Shown here in pieces: positions 1 through 8,192 of a DNA stretch of 64,000 nucleotides. The stretch is from Flavobacterium sp. ASV13. GTDB taxonomy: Bacteria; Bacteroidota; Bacteroidia; Flavobacteriales; Flavobacteriaceae. Every line of letters starts with the position of its first letter. Within the stretch, counting starts at the first letter, position 1. The position numbers and the translations under genes were made by a program. The notes below the pieces were generated by a model, which was not told the DNA's origin, did no database searches, and saw only the letters and a program-made list of their open reading frames with translations. The stretch covers positions 105,729 to 169,728 of the forward strand of contig NZ_KN050752.1 of NCBI RefSeq assembly GCF_000745775.1, given 5' to 3'.

Positions 1-2
1 TC

Positions 3-1064
3 TCAAGTGATTGGACTTCTATCAATCAAACAATTGACATTAAAACTTCTGTCAAGAAAAAATTTAGAGTAATTGCTTTAGTAAAAGTTGAAACTAATGA
101 GCCAAAAGCCTGGGCAGGGGTGTGGGCGCGTGTTGATACTAAAAATGATGAAGACGGCTTTTTTGACAATATGAGGGATAGACCTATAAAATCAAATGAG
201 TGGCAGTCTTATAGGGTTGAAGGAACAATTGATCAAAATAGTAAATCCTTAAATTTTGGAGGTTTGTGTTTGTATGACGGGAAATTTTATTTTGACAAAT
301 TTGAATTGTTTATTGAAAATGACAGAGGTGTTTTTGAACCTGTAAATATTTTAAATTCAAGTTTTGAAACTCCTGTCAAAAATGAAGAAATTCCAAAATG
401 GACACAAGGGATATCTAATGATGCTGTTGTTAAAGTTAAAGAGTATAAAATTAGTTCTGACAAATCTAGTGTTGATGGCAAAAGCTGTATTGTAATTGAA
501 GGAAGGGGAATAAAACCAAGATTAGAAGCTAGAATAGGAAATGTAGAAGGTGCTTCGCCGAAAATTGCGGATATGATTTCAATGCTTGAAGATCTTAAGT
601 CGCGCGTTGAACGCACTGTTAAAAACATGAGTCAATATGAAATTGATTACCTTCATGATGCTGAAGCAAACCGAATAGGTGCTTTGGTTATGCATTTGGC
701 TGCAGCTGAGAAGTATTATCAGGTTTTTACTTTTGAAAATAGAGAATTTAATGAAGAAGAAAAGAAAATGTGGGGTGCAGCATTAGATCTGGATCAGGCT
801 GGAAGAGAAATAAAAGGGCATGATATTCAGTATTATTTGGATATTTATAATGAAGTAAGAGCAAAAACTATTTCAGAATTAAAAAAGAGAGATGATGCCT
901 GGTTTACTGAAGTACAAACAAGATATGATTGGACAAATCAGTATTGCTGGTTTCATGTTATGGAACATCAATCTAGCCATTTGGGACAAATTTTATTTTT
1001 GAAAAAGAGAATTCCGCCTCAACCAGAACCACTTAAACCAATTAAGCAAGAGATTAAGAACTAA
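3..1064 (+). CDS. DinB-like protein with N-terminal beta-rich region, 5'-truncated
   Basis: The reading frame is open from base 3, so the gene starts upstream of the window and the first ATG-like or GTG codons seen here are internal. About 180 N-terminal residues are beta-rich and resemble a carbohydrate-binding or discoidin-like sandwich (weak call). From about window base 540 the protein becomes helical and looks like a DinB/DUF664 four-helix bundle. The segments IGALVMHLAAAEKYYQ and WFHVMEHQSSHLGQ carry the histidines expected of the DinB metal site. DinB-family proteins include thiol-dependent transferases and hydrolases; no substrate can be read here. The gene ends at a strong bidirectional terminator. 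The DinB assignment is fairly secure; the role of the N-terminal part is unknown. Confidence 0.7.
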   Translation, partial: SSDWTSINQTIDIKTSVKKKFRVIALVKVETNEPKAWAGVWARVDTKNDEDGFFDNMRDRPIKSNEWQSYRVEGTIDQNSKSLNFGGLCLYDGKFYFDKFELFIENDRGVFEPVNILNSSFETPVKNEEIPKWTQGISNDAVVKVKEYKISSDKSSVDGKSCIVIEGRGIKPRLEARIGNVEGASPKIADMISMLEDLKSRVERTVKNMSQYEIDYLHDAEANRIGALVMHLAAAEKYYQVFTFENREFNEEEKKMWGAALDLDQAGREIKGHDIQYYLDIYNEVRAKTISELKKRDDAWFTEVQTRYDWTNQYCWFHVMEHQSSHLGQILFLKKRIPPQPEPLKPIKQEIKN

Positions 1065-1080
1065 ATATTGGATATAAAAA

Positions 1081-1108
1081 AAAAGCTGCATCATTTAATG
1101 CAGCTTTT
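1081..1108. terminator. Bidirectional intrinsic terminator
   Basis: Perfect 11-bp stem, AAAAGCTGCAT (1081-1091) with ATGCAGCTTTT (1098-1108), loop CATTTA, T-run on both strands. It separates the convergent DinB-like gene and the membrane protein gene ending at 1116. Confidence 0.85.
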
Positions 1109-1115
1109 TTTGTGT

Positions 1116-1850
1116 TTATTTTACTTGAGATAATTCTTTTGGTAATCTATATAAAACAGTTTGAGTATGTACTGTGCCTGTTTGGGCGTTTTTTGAAACA
1201 GATATAGTTTCAGGAGCTTCAAAAATAAAATCGGATTCTAGTTTGAAAAATTCTTTATGGATAATTTTATCTGCCGAGAGTTTTGTAGTAGTAGTATCTT
1301 TTACATTGTTTATACTTCTTATCGACTGATCTGCATAATCTACGGTTCCTTCGATATAAGAATTCAAATTATCGACATTATAAACCCATTCTCCTTTGTC
1401 AAGTATGTTTATGGTTTTTGTTTTCCCATCGATGATTAATTCATTTTTGCCAATAGGAACTTCGGTTTTAATAAAACTATTTGGGGCGATGGTTTGTGCT
1501 GTTTCTGAAGCTATTTTGATTTCTACAGGAGTAGATTTTCCATTGTCAATGTAAAGTGCCGTTCTAAAACTAGAAGAAACAAGAAAAAATGCGATTACAG
1601 CTCCTAGCGGTATAAAGAAATAACTTGATTTTTCTAAATGAAGAGGCATTCCTTCTTCATCTTCATTATCAATAACAAATTGTTTTCTACTTTTAAAAAT
1701 GTAATACAATGCACCAATTACTAAAATTCCATTTATTGGAGCACTTATAAAAGATGGAATTTGATTAAATGAACTGTATAATAAGTAATTAAGAATGTAA
1801 AATAGGAAAATTGCGACTGCAAGTCTGGTAAGAATTATAATTCGATCCAT
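1116..1850 (-). CDS. Hypothetical membrane protein
   Basis: A 244-residue protein that I do not recognise. Three hydrophobic segments near residues 7-27, 30-50 and 72-92 should anchor it in the inner membrane. The remaining ~150 residues are polar and beta-rich (for example TPVEIKIASETAQTIAPNS), consistent with a folded domain outside the membrane. Start ATG at 1850 is followed directly by the first hydrophobic helix. A possible -7 box lies 48 nt upstream. It is convergent with the DinB-like gene, so no operon partner helps with function. Confidence 0.6.
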   Translation of the reverse strand: MDRIIILTRLAVAIFLFYILNYLLYSSFNQIPSFISAPINGILVIGALYYIFKSRKQFVIDNEDEEGMPLHLEKSSYFFIPLGAVIAFFLVSSSFRTALYIDNGKSTPVEIKIASETAQTIAPNSFIKTEVPIGKNELIIDGKTKTINILDKGEWVYNVDNLNSYIEGTVDYADQSIRSINNVKDTTTTKLSADKIIHKEFFKLESDFIFEAPETISVSKNAQTGTVHTQTVLYRLPKELSQVK

Positions 1851-1897
1851 ATTAAAAGTTGTTAAAAGTAGATTATGGGTTAAATGTTAAATTAACC

Positions 1898-1905
1898 CAA
1901 ATATA
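1898..1905 (-). promoter_or_regulatory. Candidate -7 box for gene at 1116-1850
   Basis: Minus-strand TATATTTG fits the Bacteroidota TAnnTTTG element and would give a leader of about 40 nt. No clear -33 TTG was found. Confidence 0.35.
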
Positions 1906-1972
1906 TTATTTTTATCCATCTTTTAACAATTACTGTTTTAATTTGTTGTCAAATTATGTGAATATTTTGTAG

Positions 1973-2875
1973 TTAAATATAAAGCTCGCCTTTCATGGTT
2001 ATAATCGAAGAACCACCAACTAAAATATCTTCTTCACGGTTCATGACTTCAATCATTGAGGCTTGTTTTAATTTTACGCCCTGAAGAATTTTATATTCTT
2101 TATCAGATTTAGTGAATTTCTTTTGGGTTAAAAAACCAATTAAAGGTCCAGCCGCCGTTCCTGTCGCCGGATCTTCATTAATTCCGATTATTGGATTGAA
2201 AAATCTTGTTTCTACTATATGTTCTTGGCCTTCATCTGCAATGGTAAAACAATAAAAACCTTCAAAATTATATTCTTTTGATATTTCGATCAAAAGCTGA
2301 TTATCCGGAACAAAGCTGTTGAGCAAATAACTGTTTTTTATAGGAACCATTAGGTGTGCAACTTCTGTTTTAACTATCGTTGGAACAAAAGCATTTACAT
2401 CTAAATCTTCAATTTTTAAGCCGAGTGCTACGGCAATTCTATAGGTTGGGATTTCCTGTTTAATCACTGCCGATTTTTGATGCATTTGAACAACAGGATA
2501 AAATGTACTGGTGTCAAAACTTACAGTTAACGGAATTGCAGAATGTTTCATAATTACAAAAGGCTCGCTTTCGTTTTGTTCGTCAAAAATAGGCATTCCT
2601 TTTAGCAGAGCTCCACAGACTGCGCCGAGTAAATTATGTCCTGCGCCGTCGATTTCGATTCCGGTTGGGGTAAACGAACGAACTATAAGTGCTTTATCTC
2701 TTGTAGAATAATAGACAAAAGAGGTTTCGGAATAGCGAAATTCTTTAGAAATATCTTTATAAGTTTCTAATTTTAAATTGCCGTCTGTAAAAACTACAGA
2801 AAGCGGATTTCCTTTATAGCTTTCGTTTGAAAATACATCTAAAACGTAATATTCTAATGCTTTTCTTCCTTCCAT
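1973..2875 (-). CDS. PhzF family isomerase-like protein
   Basis: A 300-residue member of the PhzF/diaminopimelate-epimerase-fold family. In phenazine producers PhzF isomerises a dihydro-hydroxyanthranilate; most homologues such as this one have unknown substrates. Visible family marks are SETSFVYY with the catalytic Glu at residue 50, the segment DGAGHNLLGA near residue 77, and the C-terminal DPATGTAAG motif near residue 236. No other phenazine genes are nearby, so a phenazine role is unlikely. Start is ATG at 2875; the MEGRKA leader is slightly longer than is usual for the family. It stands alone between unrelated genes. Confidence 0.9.
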   Translation of the reverse strand: MEGRKALEYYVLDVFSNESYKGNPLSVVFTDGNLKLETYKDISKEFRYSETSFVYYSTRDKALIVRSFTPTGIEIDGAGHNLLGAVCGALLKGMPIFDEQNESEPFVIMKHSAIPLTVSFDTSTFYPVVQMHQKSAVIKQEIPTYRIAVALGLKIEDLDVNAFVPTIVKTEVAHLMVPIKNSYLLNSFVPDNQLLIEISKEYNFEGFYCFTIADEGQEHIVETRFFNPIIGINEDPATGTAAGPLIGFLTQKKFTKSDKEYKILQGVKLKQASMIEVMNREEDILVGGSSIITMKGELYI

Positions 2876-2938
2876 TCCTTTTTCTTTTTTTTTAGACGGA
2901 ATAAAGTTACTGTTTATACTATACTAAAGCAATAGGCA

Positions 2939-3496
2939 TTACAACATTCGTTTTCCTTCGGTACTAAATTTTATTGCTTTTTCCAATCTCGAAATTCTGG
3001 TTTTTTCTTGTTTGGCGCTCATAATCACGTGAATTATTACTTTTCTGTACGATGGTGCCTGATTGCTGAAATATTCCCAAGCTATTTTATTTGCTTTAAA
3101 TAGTTTTTCGAGTTCCGGATCTAGAACATACGCTTCATTTTCATGGGAATAAATTTGGGATCTTTCGTCAGATTTTAATTCGAAAGCTTTAATTCCGGCT
3201 TCTTTCATGAGTCCGGCTTTTGTCAATTGTTCGATTTTTTTGATGTTGATTGCACTCCAAATGCTTGACTTTTTTCTTGGCGTAAATCGGATAGTGTAAC
3301 TTTCGTCGTCAATAGTTTTTCGGATGCCATCAATCCAACCAAAACAAAGTGCCTGGTCAACAGATTCTGACCAGGTCATACAAGGTTTTTTGCTTTTTAC
3401 TTTGTAGAAACCTACTACGAGTTCAGTTTCTGTTTTATGATGCTTTTCTAACCAAGCTCTGAATTTTTCTTGAGTGGAGAAGAAGGTTGGTTCCAT
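2939..3496 (-). CDS. YdeI/OmpD-associated (OmdA) family protein
   Basis: A 185-residue protein with the family opening WLEKHHKTETELVVGFYK and the block SVDQALCFGWIDGIRKTIDD, followed by FTPRKKSSIWS and an OmdA-like C-terminal helical part (RKVIIHVIMSAKQEKTRISRLEKAI). Such proteins are widespread, cytoplasmic and annotated as bacteriocin-protection or OmpD-associated; the biochemical role is unknown. Length is normal for the family. It lies 63 bp upstream of the PhzF-like gene on the same strand, but there is no evidence of a shared task. Confidence 0.85.
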   Translation of the reverse strand: MEPTFFSTQEKFRAWLEKHHKTETELVVGFYKVKSKKPCMTWSESVDQALCFGWIDGIRKTIDDESYTIRFTPRKKSSIWSAINIKKIEQLTKAGLMKEAGIKAFELKSDERSQIYSHENEAYVLDPELEKLFKANKIAWEYFSNQAPSYRKVIIHVIMSAKQEKTRISRLEKAIKFSTEGKRML

Positions 3497-3550
3497 TTTA
3501 TTCCGTTATTGTTATTTGTAAAAGTATTATAAATAACAGAAAAAACGCAA

Positions 3551-4000
3551 TTATTTAAAAACCACCTTTTTGTTTGATTTTGCTATTTTAATGATATGAA
3601 ATGGCTGTGTAATTACTGAGGTTAGATTGCCTTTGTTTAATTGTTCCACTTTAACTATAATCTGGCTGTTTGATTGTGATATCTTGGTGATGTCGATTGA
3701 ATAACCGCCACTCTTACGCACTTCATCAAAAACAGCGATGATCTGATATTTGCTAAAATCGACAGTTGTGTCAGGTGAAATATATAAAGCTTGCGTGATG
3801 ATATTTAATTTTTCTAATAAAGCATTCCAGTCGGTTTGATTTGTGATTACAAGATTTGATTTAGGAATCGTTCCGGGGTATGCTCCATAAGTGTCTCTTT
3901 GGTAAATTGTTGTAAAAGCAACATCTGATCTTTCATCATCGTTATTGCTGCAACTTGCTAATGTCAATGCAAGGGTTAGAAATAAAATAATCTGTTTCAT
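3551..4000 (-). CDS. Lipoprotein with PrcB C-terminal-like domain
   Basis: A 149-residue protein with a lipoprotein signal (MKQIILFLTLALTLASCSNND, lipobox Cys at residue 17). The C-terminal half has the pattern of the PrcB C-terminal domain: GGYSIDITKI, a short beta strand, then TQPFHIIKIAKSNKKVVF. In the oral spirochaete protease complex PrcB binds the protease PrtP; here no protease gene is adjacent, so only the fold is suggested. Probably attached to a cell-envelope membrane facing the periplasm. Confidence 0.7.
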   Translation of the reverse strand: MKQIILFLTLALTLASCSNNDDERSDVAFTTIYQRDTYGAYPGTIPKSNLVITNQTDWNALLEKLNIITQALYISPDTTVDFSKYQIIAVFDEVRKSGGYSIDITKISQSNSQIIVKVEQLNKGNLTSVITQPFHIIKIAKSNKKVVFK

Positions 4001-4130
4001 GGTTTTGGTTTTTAGGTTGAAAATGTAATTGTAATGGTTTACTAATTAAACAGATAGCGTTTTTGTTAAAAGGTTGCGTATCCATTTTAATCTTTTTGAA
4101 AAACATAAAAAATGATTTTTTCTTATGAAA

Positions 4131-4232
4131 CGGGGATTGCGTTAGGGATAGAAGTGGAAAGCCCACAGCCTGACGAAGGAAGTGCGAGGACTTGTAACGG
4201 ATAGCCCGACCCGCCGCGTCGGGAAACGCCCA
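4131..4232 (+). ncRNA. Structured RNA resembling the Flavo-1 motif
   Basis: A GC-rich island in an AT-rich gap of about 320 bp (4001-4321) that has no other gene. From memory the block GCGTTAGGGATAGAAGTGG...AACGCCC matches a sequence dispersed in Flavobacterium genomes that I associate with the Flavo-1 RNA motif. Visible pairings are an outer GCGTT (4139-4143) with AACGC (4225-4229), an AAGT/ACTT hairpin (4180-4183 with 4190-4193), and a GC-rich hairpin CCCGAC (4205-4210) with GTCGGG (4218-4223). Function of the motif is unknown. The family name is from recognition, not from a covariance search. Confidence 0.55.
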
Positions 4233-4321
4233 AAAAAATATTTTCGAAGCTATTACTATTTATCCGAAATTTGCAAAACAATTCCTGAATAAAAGGATTT
4301 CATAACTAAAGAAGAGAAATC

Positions 4322-4492
4322 ATGGCAAAAGGACCTGAAAAAAATACGAAAAACAAGGCTTTGCATACTAAATTGCTGAATAGGAAAAAAGCGAAACTTC
4401 GTGAGGAGAAAGAAGCGCAGAAACTTCGCTTGAAGGCGTTAGTTGCAAAAATAAATGAACAGAAGAAAAACGGCGAATCGGAGAATAAGTAA
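4322..4492 (+). CDS. Small basic coiled-coil protein, 56 aa
   Basis: ATG at 4322 opens a 56-residue reading frame rich in Lys, Arg and Glu, predicted to be one long charged helix (for example LREEKEAQKLRLKALVAKI). A purine-rich stretch, AAAGAAGAGAAA, sits just upstream as a ribosome-binding candidate. I recall similar short proteins beginning MAKGP/MAKGE in other Flavobacteria, without a known function; nucleic-acid or ribosome binding is a guess from charge only. It lies about 90 bp after the structured RNA and 52 bp before the DMP19-like gene on the same strand. Confidence 0.6.
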   Translation: MAKGPEKNTKNKALHTKLLNRKKAKLREEKEAQKLRLKALVAKINEQKKNGESENK

Positions 4493-4544
4493 ATCAAATT
4501 GCAGTTTTTCGGTTTTTAGTTTAAACGATACAAAATAATATACA

Positions 4545-5087
4545 ATGGAAGAATTCGGTAGAATAATAGTTTCAGAAACGGCAATGAATAGTGGTAATGC
4601 GCAGGATATTATCAATTCAAATATTTCGGTAATCAATTTAATGCGCGAGGAAAAAGTCGACGATGATTTGATTCACGAAGATGCTTTGATGAGTTATTAT
4701 CTGGATTTTTATACGCAACAATATGCAGCGGGAAATTTTTCGCAGTTTGTTTATAATTCGGGTTGGAATAAGGAATTGAATGAACTTATTGAAGAAGGTC
4801 TTGCTTTAATTGGTGCCGAAAAGCATTTAGAATTGTTTCAGGCGCAATCAAAAAGAGTAAAATTATTGAGTAGCGTAAAAATTGCTAAATTCTTAAAGGG
4901 AAAATTTGAAGGTGTAAATCCGACCAGGGATTTGTTGAATAATAATGCTTTTTTTGAATTGGAAGAAAACCTGACAGAAATGAATGCGAATTTTCTAAAA
5001 AATCATCCTGATTTTGAAGCACTTCCGGTTGATGAAATTTTCTCGGTTCTGGAGGAATTTGTTGGGCATGAGATTAAGAGAGCTTAA
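4545..5087 (+). CDS. DMP19/DUF4375 family protein
   Basis: A 180-residue, mostly helical acidic protein. The middle (LDFYTQQYAAGNFSQFVYNSGWNKELNELIEEGLALIGAEKHLELF) follows the DMP19/DUF4375 pattern of a Gly-rich turn, an aromatic-Asn-Ser motif and an Ala-rich helix. The Neisseria DMP19 protein is a DNA mimic that sequesters a repressor; most family members are uncharacterised, and that function cannot be transferred here. Start ATG at 4545. Cytoplasmic, no signal peptide. Confidence 0.7.
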   Translation: MEEFGRIIVSETAMNSGNAQDIINSNISVINLMREEKVDDDLIHEDALMSYYLDFYTQQYAAGNFSQFVYNSGWNKELNELIEEGLALIGAEKHLELFQAQSKRVKLLSSVKIAKFLKGKFEGVNPTRDLLNNNAFFELEENLTEMNANFLKNHPDFEALPVDEIFSVLEEFVGHEIKRA

Positions 5088-5213
5088 TTTTTTAGTTACA
5101 AAGTTGCAAAGTTAAAAAGATTCAAAGTTTTTTTGTTATCAAATTATCTTCTAAATTATTGTATTTCAATTAATTGATTTAATTTTAGTTGTTTCTGAAA
5201 TCTAGAGAATTTT

Positions 5214-5780
5214 ATGGAAGAACTTACACATATCAAATCGGTTATTGGGATTATTTTGGGTTTGGGTTTAACACACTTAATCAAAGGTTCTGTTATTTTT
5301 ATTCAGCATCCAGGACGAAAGAAAATCTATTTTGTGCACTCCCTCTGGGTGTTTTATGTCTTTTTGCTTCTTATTCATTTTTGGTGGTGGGAGTTTAATC
5401 TCAAATTAATTCACGAATGGTATTTTGCCGATTATTTCTTTATAATCTGCTATATCTTAATCTATTATTTGCTTTGCGCGATTTTATATCCCGATGATCT
5501 GGTTGATTATACGGGATATGAAGATTATTTTTATTCAAGGAAAAATTGGTTTTTTGCCATCTTGGCGATCAGTTTTATTGCTGATATGATTGACACGGCG
5601 ATTAAAGGCGGCGATTATTTTTTGTATAATCAAACGGAATATTACGTTAGGATTATTAGTCATATTTTGCTTTGTCTGGTGGCGATTAAAATTCATAATA
5701 AAGTTTTCCATACTGTTTTGGCAATTTTGTTTATCGTTTATGAGCTCTCTTATATTTTACGATTGTTCAATATTGAATAA
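5214..5780 (+). CDS. Hypothetical multi-pass membrane protein
   Basis: A 188-residue hydrophobic protein with about five membrane helices (roughly residues 10-30, 40-60, 70-92, 110-130 and 140-178) and many aromatic residues. I do not recognise the family. The frame starting at 5214 was chosen over an overlapping shorter one at 5189 because it has continuous membrane-protein composition and the longer open frame. It is followed closely (84 bp) by the patatin gene on the same strand, so co-transcription is possible. Confidence 0.6.
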   Translation: MEELTHIKSVIGIILGLGLTHLIKGSVIFIQHPGRKKIYFVHSLWVFYVFLLLIHFWWWEFNLKLIHEWYFADYFFIICYILIYYLLCAILYPDDLVDYTGYEDYFYSRKNWFFAILAISFIADMIDTAIKGGDYFLYNQTEYYVRIISHILLCLVAIKIHNKVFHTVLAILFIVYELSYILRLFNIE

Positions 5781-5864
5781 AAAAGATTTCAGAATTTCGT
5801 TTTCAACTTTATCCATATTCTTGTAAATTCGCTTGTAAGGATTAAGCTTTTTAATAGTTTCAAA

Positions 5865-7415
5865 ATGAGATATAAATGCAGTCAGATATTGTTTTTTCTT
5901 TTGATGCAAATTGGATTTTCTCAAAACAAAATCAATCTTTTTTCAGAGATCAATTATAATTCGATTCCCGCTGTTTCTTTAAGCGATTATAAATCGGTAC
6001 AAGACCGCAGCAGCCAATTGCAAAATCCGAATATTGCTTTAGGAGTTGGGATTTCTGGCGGCGGATCACGCGCGCAGTTTTTTAGTCTGGGCGTGCTTTT
6101 GGGTTTGGAAGAAGTTCAGGAAGATAATTCGAATCGTAATTTTTTGAATGAAATCGATTATTTTTCAACGGTTTCAGGAGGTTGTTATTCGGCTGGATAT
6201 TATTTGACAATTCTGAAAAACAAATTGCAATATGATAATTGTACGTTCAATGAATTTTATTTTTCCAAGAATGATGCCTATAAATCAGATGTAAATAAAT
6301 CGGCTACGCTTCTCTCTCTTCTCAATAACAGCCGAAATGAAAAAGGCGAGAAAGTTTCCATGTCGCAACGATTAGATTTGGAGGTTTTACAATATGATAG
6401 CGCAAATCCGGAAAACGAGAATAAATTCAAAACTCAAATGCTTTTGTCTGACTTTTTTATTCCGAAAGAAAGCAAGCTAAATCCACAATTGCCTATGATG
6501 GTTGCCAACGGCACGGCATATAACAACGGAGAACGTTTTCCTTTTATGCCGCACATTATTCATGCCTTGAAAATCAATTCGTCTTTAGCTCCAAATAAAG
6601 CAGCGCTTCCGCTTGACGGAAATCAGATCAATAATGGTTATGATTTTCCTCTGACTTATGCTATTACGGCAAGTTCTGCGTTTCCAGGAGTTCTTCCAAA
6701 AACCAAATTCGGAATCAAAAATCAGGAAAAGATTTTATGTGTAATCGATGGCGGCGCGTCAGATAATATGGGTTATGAAACTTTGATTGAATTGCTCCAC
6801 AGCGATACTAAAGTGAAAGACAAAAACAAAAAAGCCCTTTTTATTGATTGTTTGGGACCGGGAAAAAAAGCACCTTTTATAAACGATGAGAAAATCAAAT
6901 TGATTTCGTTGTTAGAAACAGCATCTTTATATACGGTTCAAACCCGATATATTACTTTTGAAAGAGATGTTGAAAATGTTTTGGACAAATATAAAATCCC
7001 TACTTCAAATTACCAGATTATTGGTTTTACAACTTTGCGTGATTATCTGTTGACATTAAAAAAAGATCAGGCATATGAAGATTTGGTAACACAACTAAAA
7101 AATACGGATGATGAAGCTGCAAGCTGGCTTAAGCTTTATGAGGATTTCAGAAATCAGTTAATTGAAAAATTTGGTTATGATCATTTTAAGAAAGATAAAA
7201 ATGGTCAACTCTTGCTTTCTAGTTTAGAAAAAGAAACGTTTAAGGATTTTGGAGCCAAAGAACTTTTGATGCTTTATGAATATACTTCGCACGTTGAAAC
7301 AAAATTGAAAACAACTCCGGAAGAAAAAGAAATGCTATTATTGGCCGGACGTTTTGCCGCTTTTTTAAAAACAAATGAGTTGAAAGAATTGTTGACAGAA
7401 GATAAAGGATTGTAA
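5865..7415 (+). CDS. Patatin-like phospholipase, exported
   Basis: A 516-residue protein with an N-terminal signal peptide (cleavage after about residue 19, GFSQ-N). The patatin Ser-Asp dyad is visible: the oxyanion loop GISGGGSRA (residues 62-70), the nucleophile elbow STVSGG with Ser104, and the catalytic Asp295 in VIDGGASDNMG. The elbow has Thr where the canonical Gly-x-Ser-x-Gly has its first Gly. Patatins hydrolyse acyl chains from lipids; location would be periplasm or outer membrane. The C-terminal 200 residues are helical and specific to this subfamily. The gene has no obvious dedicated partner. Confidence 0.88.
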   Translation: MRYKCSQILFFLLMQIGFSQNKINLFSEINYNSIPAVSLSDYKSVQDRSSQLQNPNIALGVGISGGGSRAQFFSLGVLLGLEEVQEDNSNRNFLNEIDYFSTVSGGCYSAGYYLTILKNKLQYDNCTFNEFYFSKNDAYKSDVNKSATLLSLLNNSRNEKGEKVSMSQRLDLEVLQYDSANPENENKFKTQMLLSDFFIPKESKLNPQLPMMVANGTAYNNGERFPFMPHIIHALKINSSLAPNKAALPLDGNQINNGYDFPLTYAITASSAFPGVLPKTKFGIKNQEKILCVIDGGASDNMGYETLIELLHSDTKVKDKNKKALFIDCLGPGKKAPFINDEKIKLISLLETASLYTVQTRYITFERDVENVLDKYKIPTSNYQIIGFTTLRDYLLTLKKDQAYEDLVTQLKNTDDEAASWLKLYEDFRNQLIEKFGYDHFKKDKNGQLLLSSLEKETFKDFGAKELLMLYEYTSHVETKLKTTPEEKEMLLLAGRFAAFLKTNELKELLTEDKGL

Positions 7416-7463
7416 ATATAATCCCGATTAAAAATCTTTCAATAAAAAGTAAAAAGGACAAAT

Positions 7464-7492
7464 GCCCAATTAAGATTTTACCTTAATTGAGC
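7464..7492 (-). terminator. Terminator hairpin containing the stop codon of 7478-7960
   Basis: An 11-bp stem (7464-7474 with 7482-7492, one G-T pair) whose loop 7475-7481 contains the TAA stop of the minus-strand lipoprotein gene. U-rich sequence follows on the minus strand around 7445-7456. The hairpin's 5' arm is therefore coding. Confidence 0.6.
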
Positions 7493-7960
7493 ATTGTTAG
7501 AATCTGCATATTCAACCTGAATTTCTTTAATTTCTTTGTCAAGTTCTAATAATCCACTAAAAGCGCCTTGCATCATTGTAGCTGCTTTTACCTCATTATC
7601 TTTAGTTGTTAAAATATCGATGTTGGCTTCAAAACCATCCATTGAGGCTATGCTGATGTCAAACATATCCAGCATCTTTTTTCTAAGACCTCTATCTGAA
7701 TTTAACGGCATCAGAAGATCAACTGGTTTTTGTGCAGCAACTAATTTGTTTCTTGTTGAAGCGATCAATTTCAGTAAATCTTTTTTTGATTCTGGTTTAC
7801 CGATATAGTTTAAACTGCTGTTCAGAAACGCGTCGTTTGCTTCAAAAAGTTTTTTATGAGCTTCTACAATTTGATTGTTATAACTCGTAGTAGTCTGCTG
7901 ATTACAGCTTGTAAACACTACAGAAATGAGTAATAAGAGGAATAAAGTAATTTTTTTCAT
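7478..7960 (-). CDS. Hypothetical lipoprotein, helical
   Basis: A 160-residue protein with a lipoprotein signal (KKITLFLLLLISVVFTSCNQQ, Cys19). The mature part is predicted to be a helical bundle of about four helices (for example YNNQIVEAHKKLFEANDAFLNSSLNYI). I recognise no characterised family. It is convergent with the patatin gene and ends at its own terminator. Likely envelope-located. Confidence 0.65.
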   Translation of the reverse strand: MKKITLFLLLLISVVFTSCNQQTTTSYNNQIVEAHKKLFEANDAFLNSSLNYIGKPESKKDLLKLIASTRNKLVAAQKPVDLLMPLNSDRGLRKKMLDMFDISIASMDGFEANIDILTTKDNEVKAATMMQGAFSGLLELDKEIKEIQVEYADSNNAQLR

Positions 7961-7990
7961 AAGTTTTAACGTTGTAAATTATTGTTAAAA

Positions 7991-7998
7991 CAAATATA
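7991..7998 (-). promoter_or_regulatory. Candidate -7 box for gene at 7478-7960
   Basis: Minus-strand TATATTTG fits TAnnTTTG, 30 nt before the ATG. No clear -33 element. Confidence 0.35.
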
Positions 7999-8192
7999 TC
8001 AGAATTATTTTAGTAAGTTATCTTTTAATATAATTTTCACAGGATTGATTTTTAATTATTTACGCTTTTAATAAATTTATGAATTTACTTACGAATTCCT
8101 AATAATTATATAAACGTTTGAGCAAGTTATGTAACAAACCTGCAATGCTTTAAAATTAATTTAGCAGTATTAATTTTTAAAAGAAATCAAAC

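Noticed and set aside
287..628. 113-codon minus-strand frame inside the first gene
   Set aside because: Shadow of the DinB-like gene, without a recognisable pattern.
1973..2875. Phenazine biosynthesis cluster
   Set aside because: Only a PhzF-like gene is present; no other phz genes nearby.
3942..4166. 74-codon minus-strand frame upstream of the PrcB-like lipoprotein
   Set aside because: It runs through the structured RNA island and overlaps the lipoprotein signal; no family pattern and no start context.
4306..4497. 63-codon minus-strand frame
   Set aside because: It is the reverse of the small basic gene at 4322-4492; its Phe/Ser richness is the mirror of Lys/Glu codons.
5189..5398. Plus-strand frame overlapping the start of the 5214 membrane protein
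   Set aside because: Shorter, and its sequence loses the membrane-protein composition; the 5214 frame is preferred.
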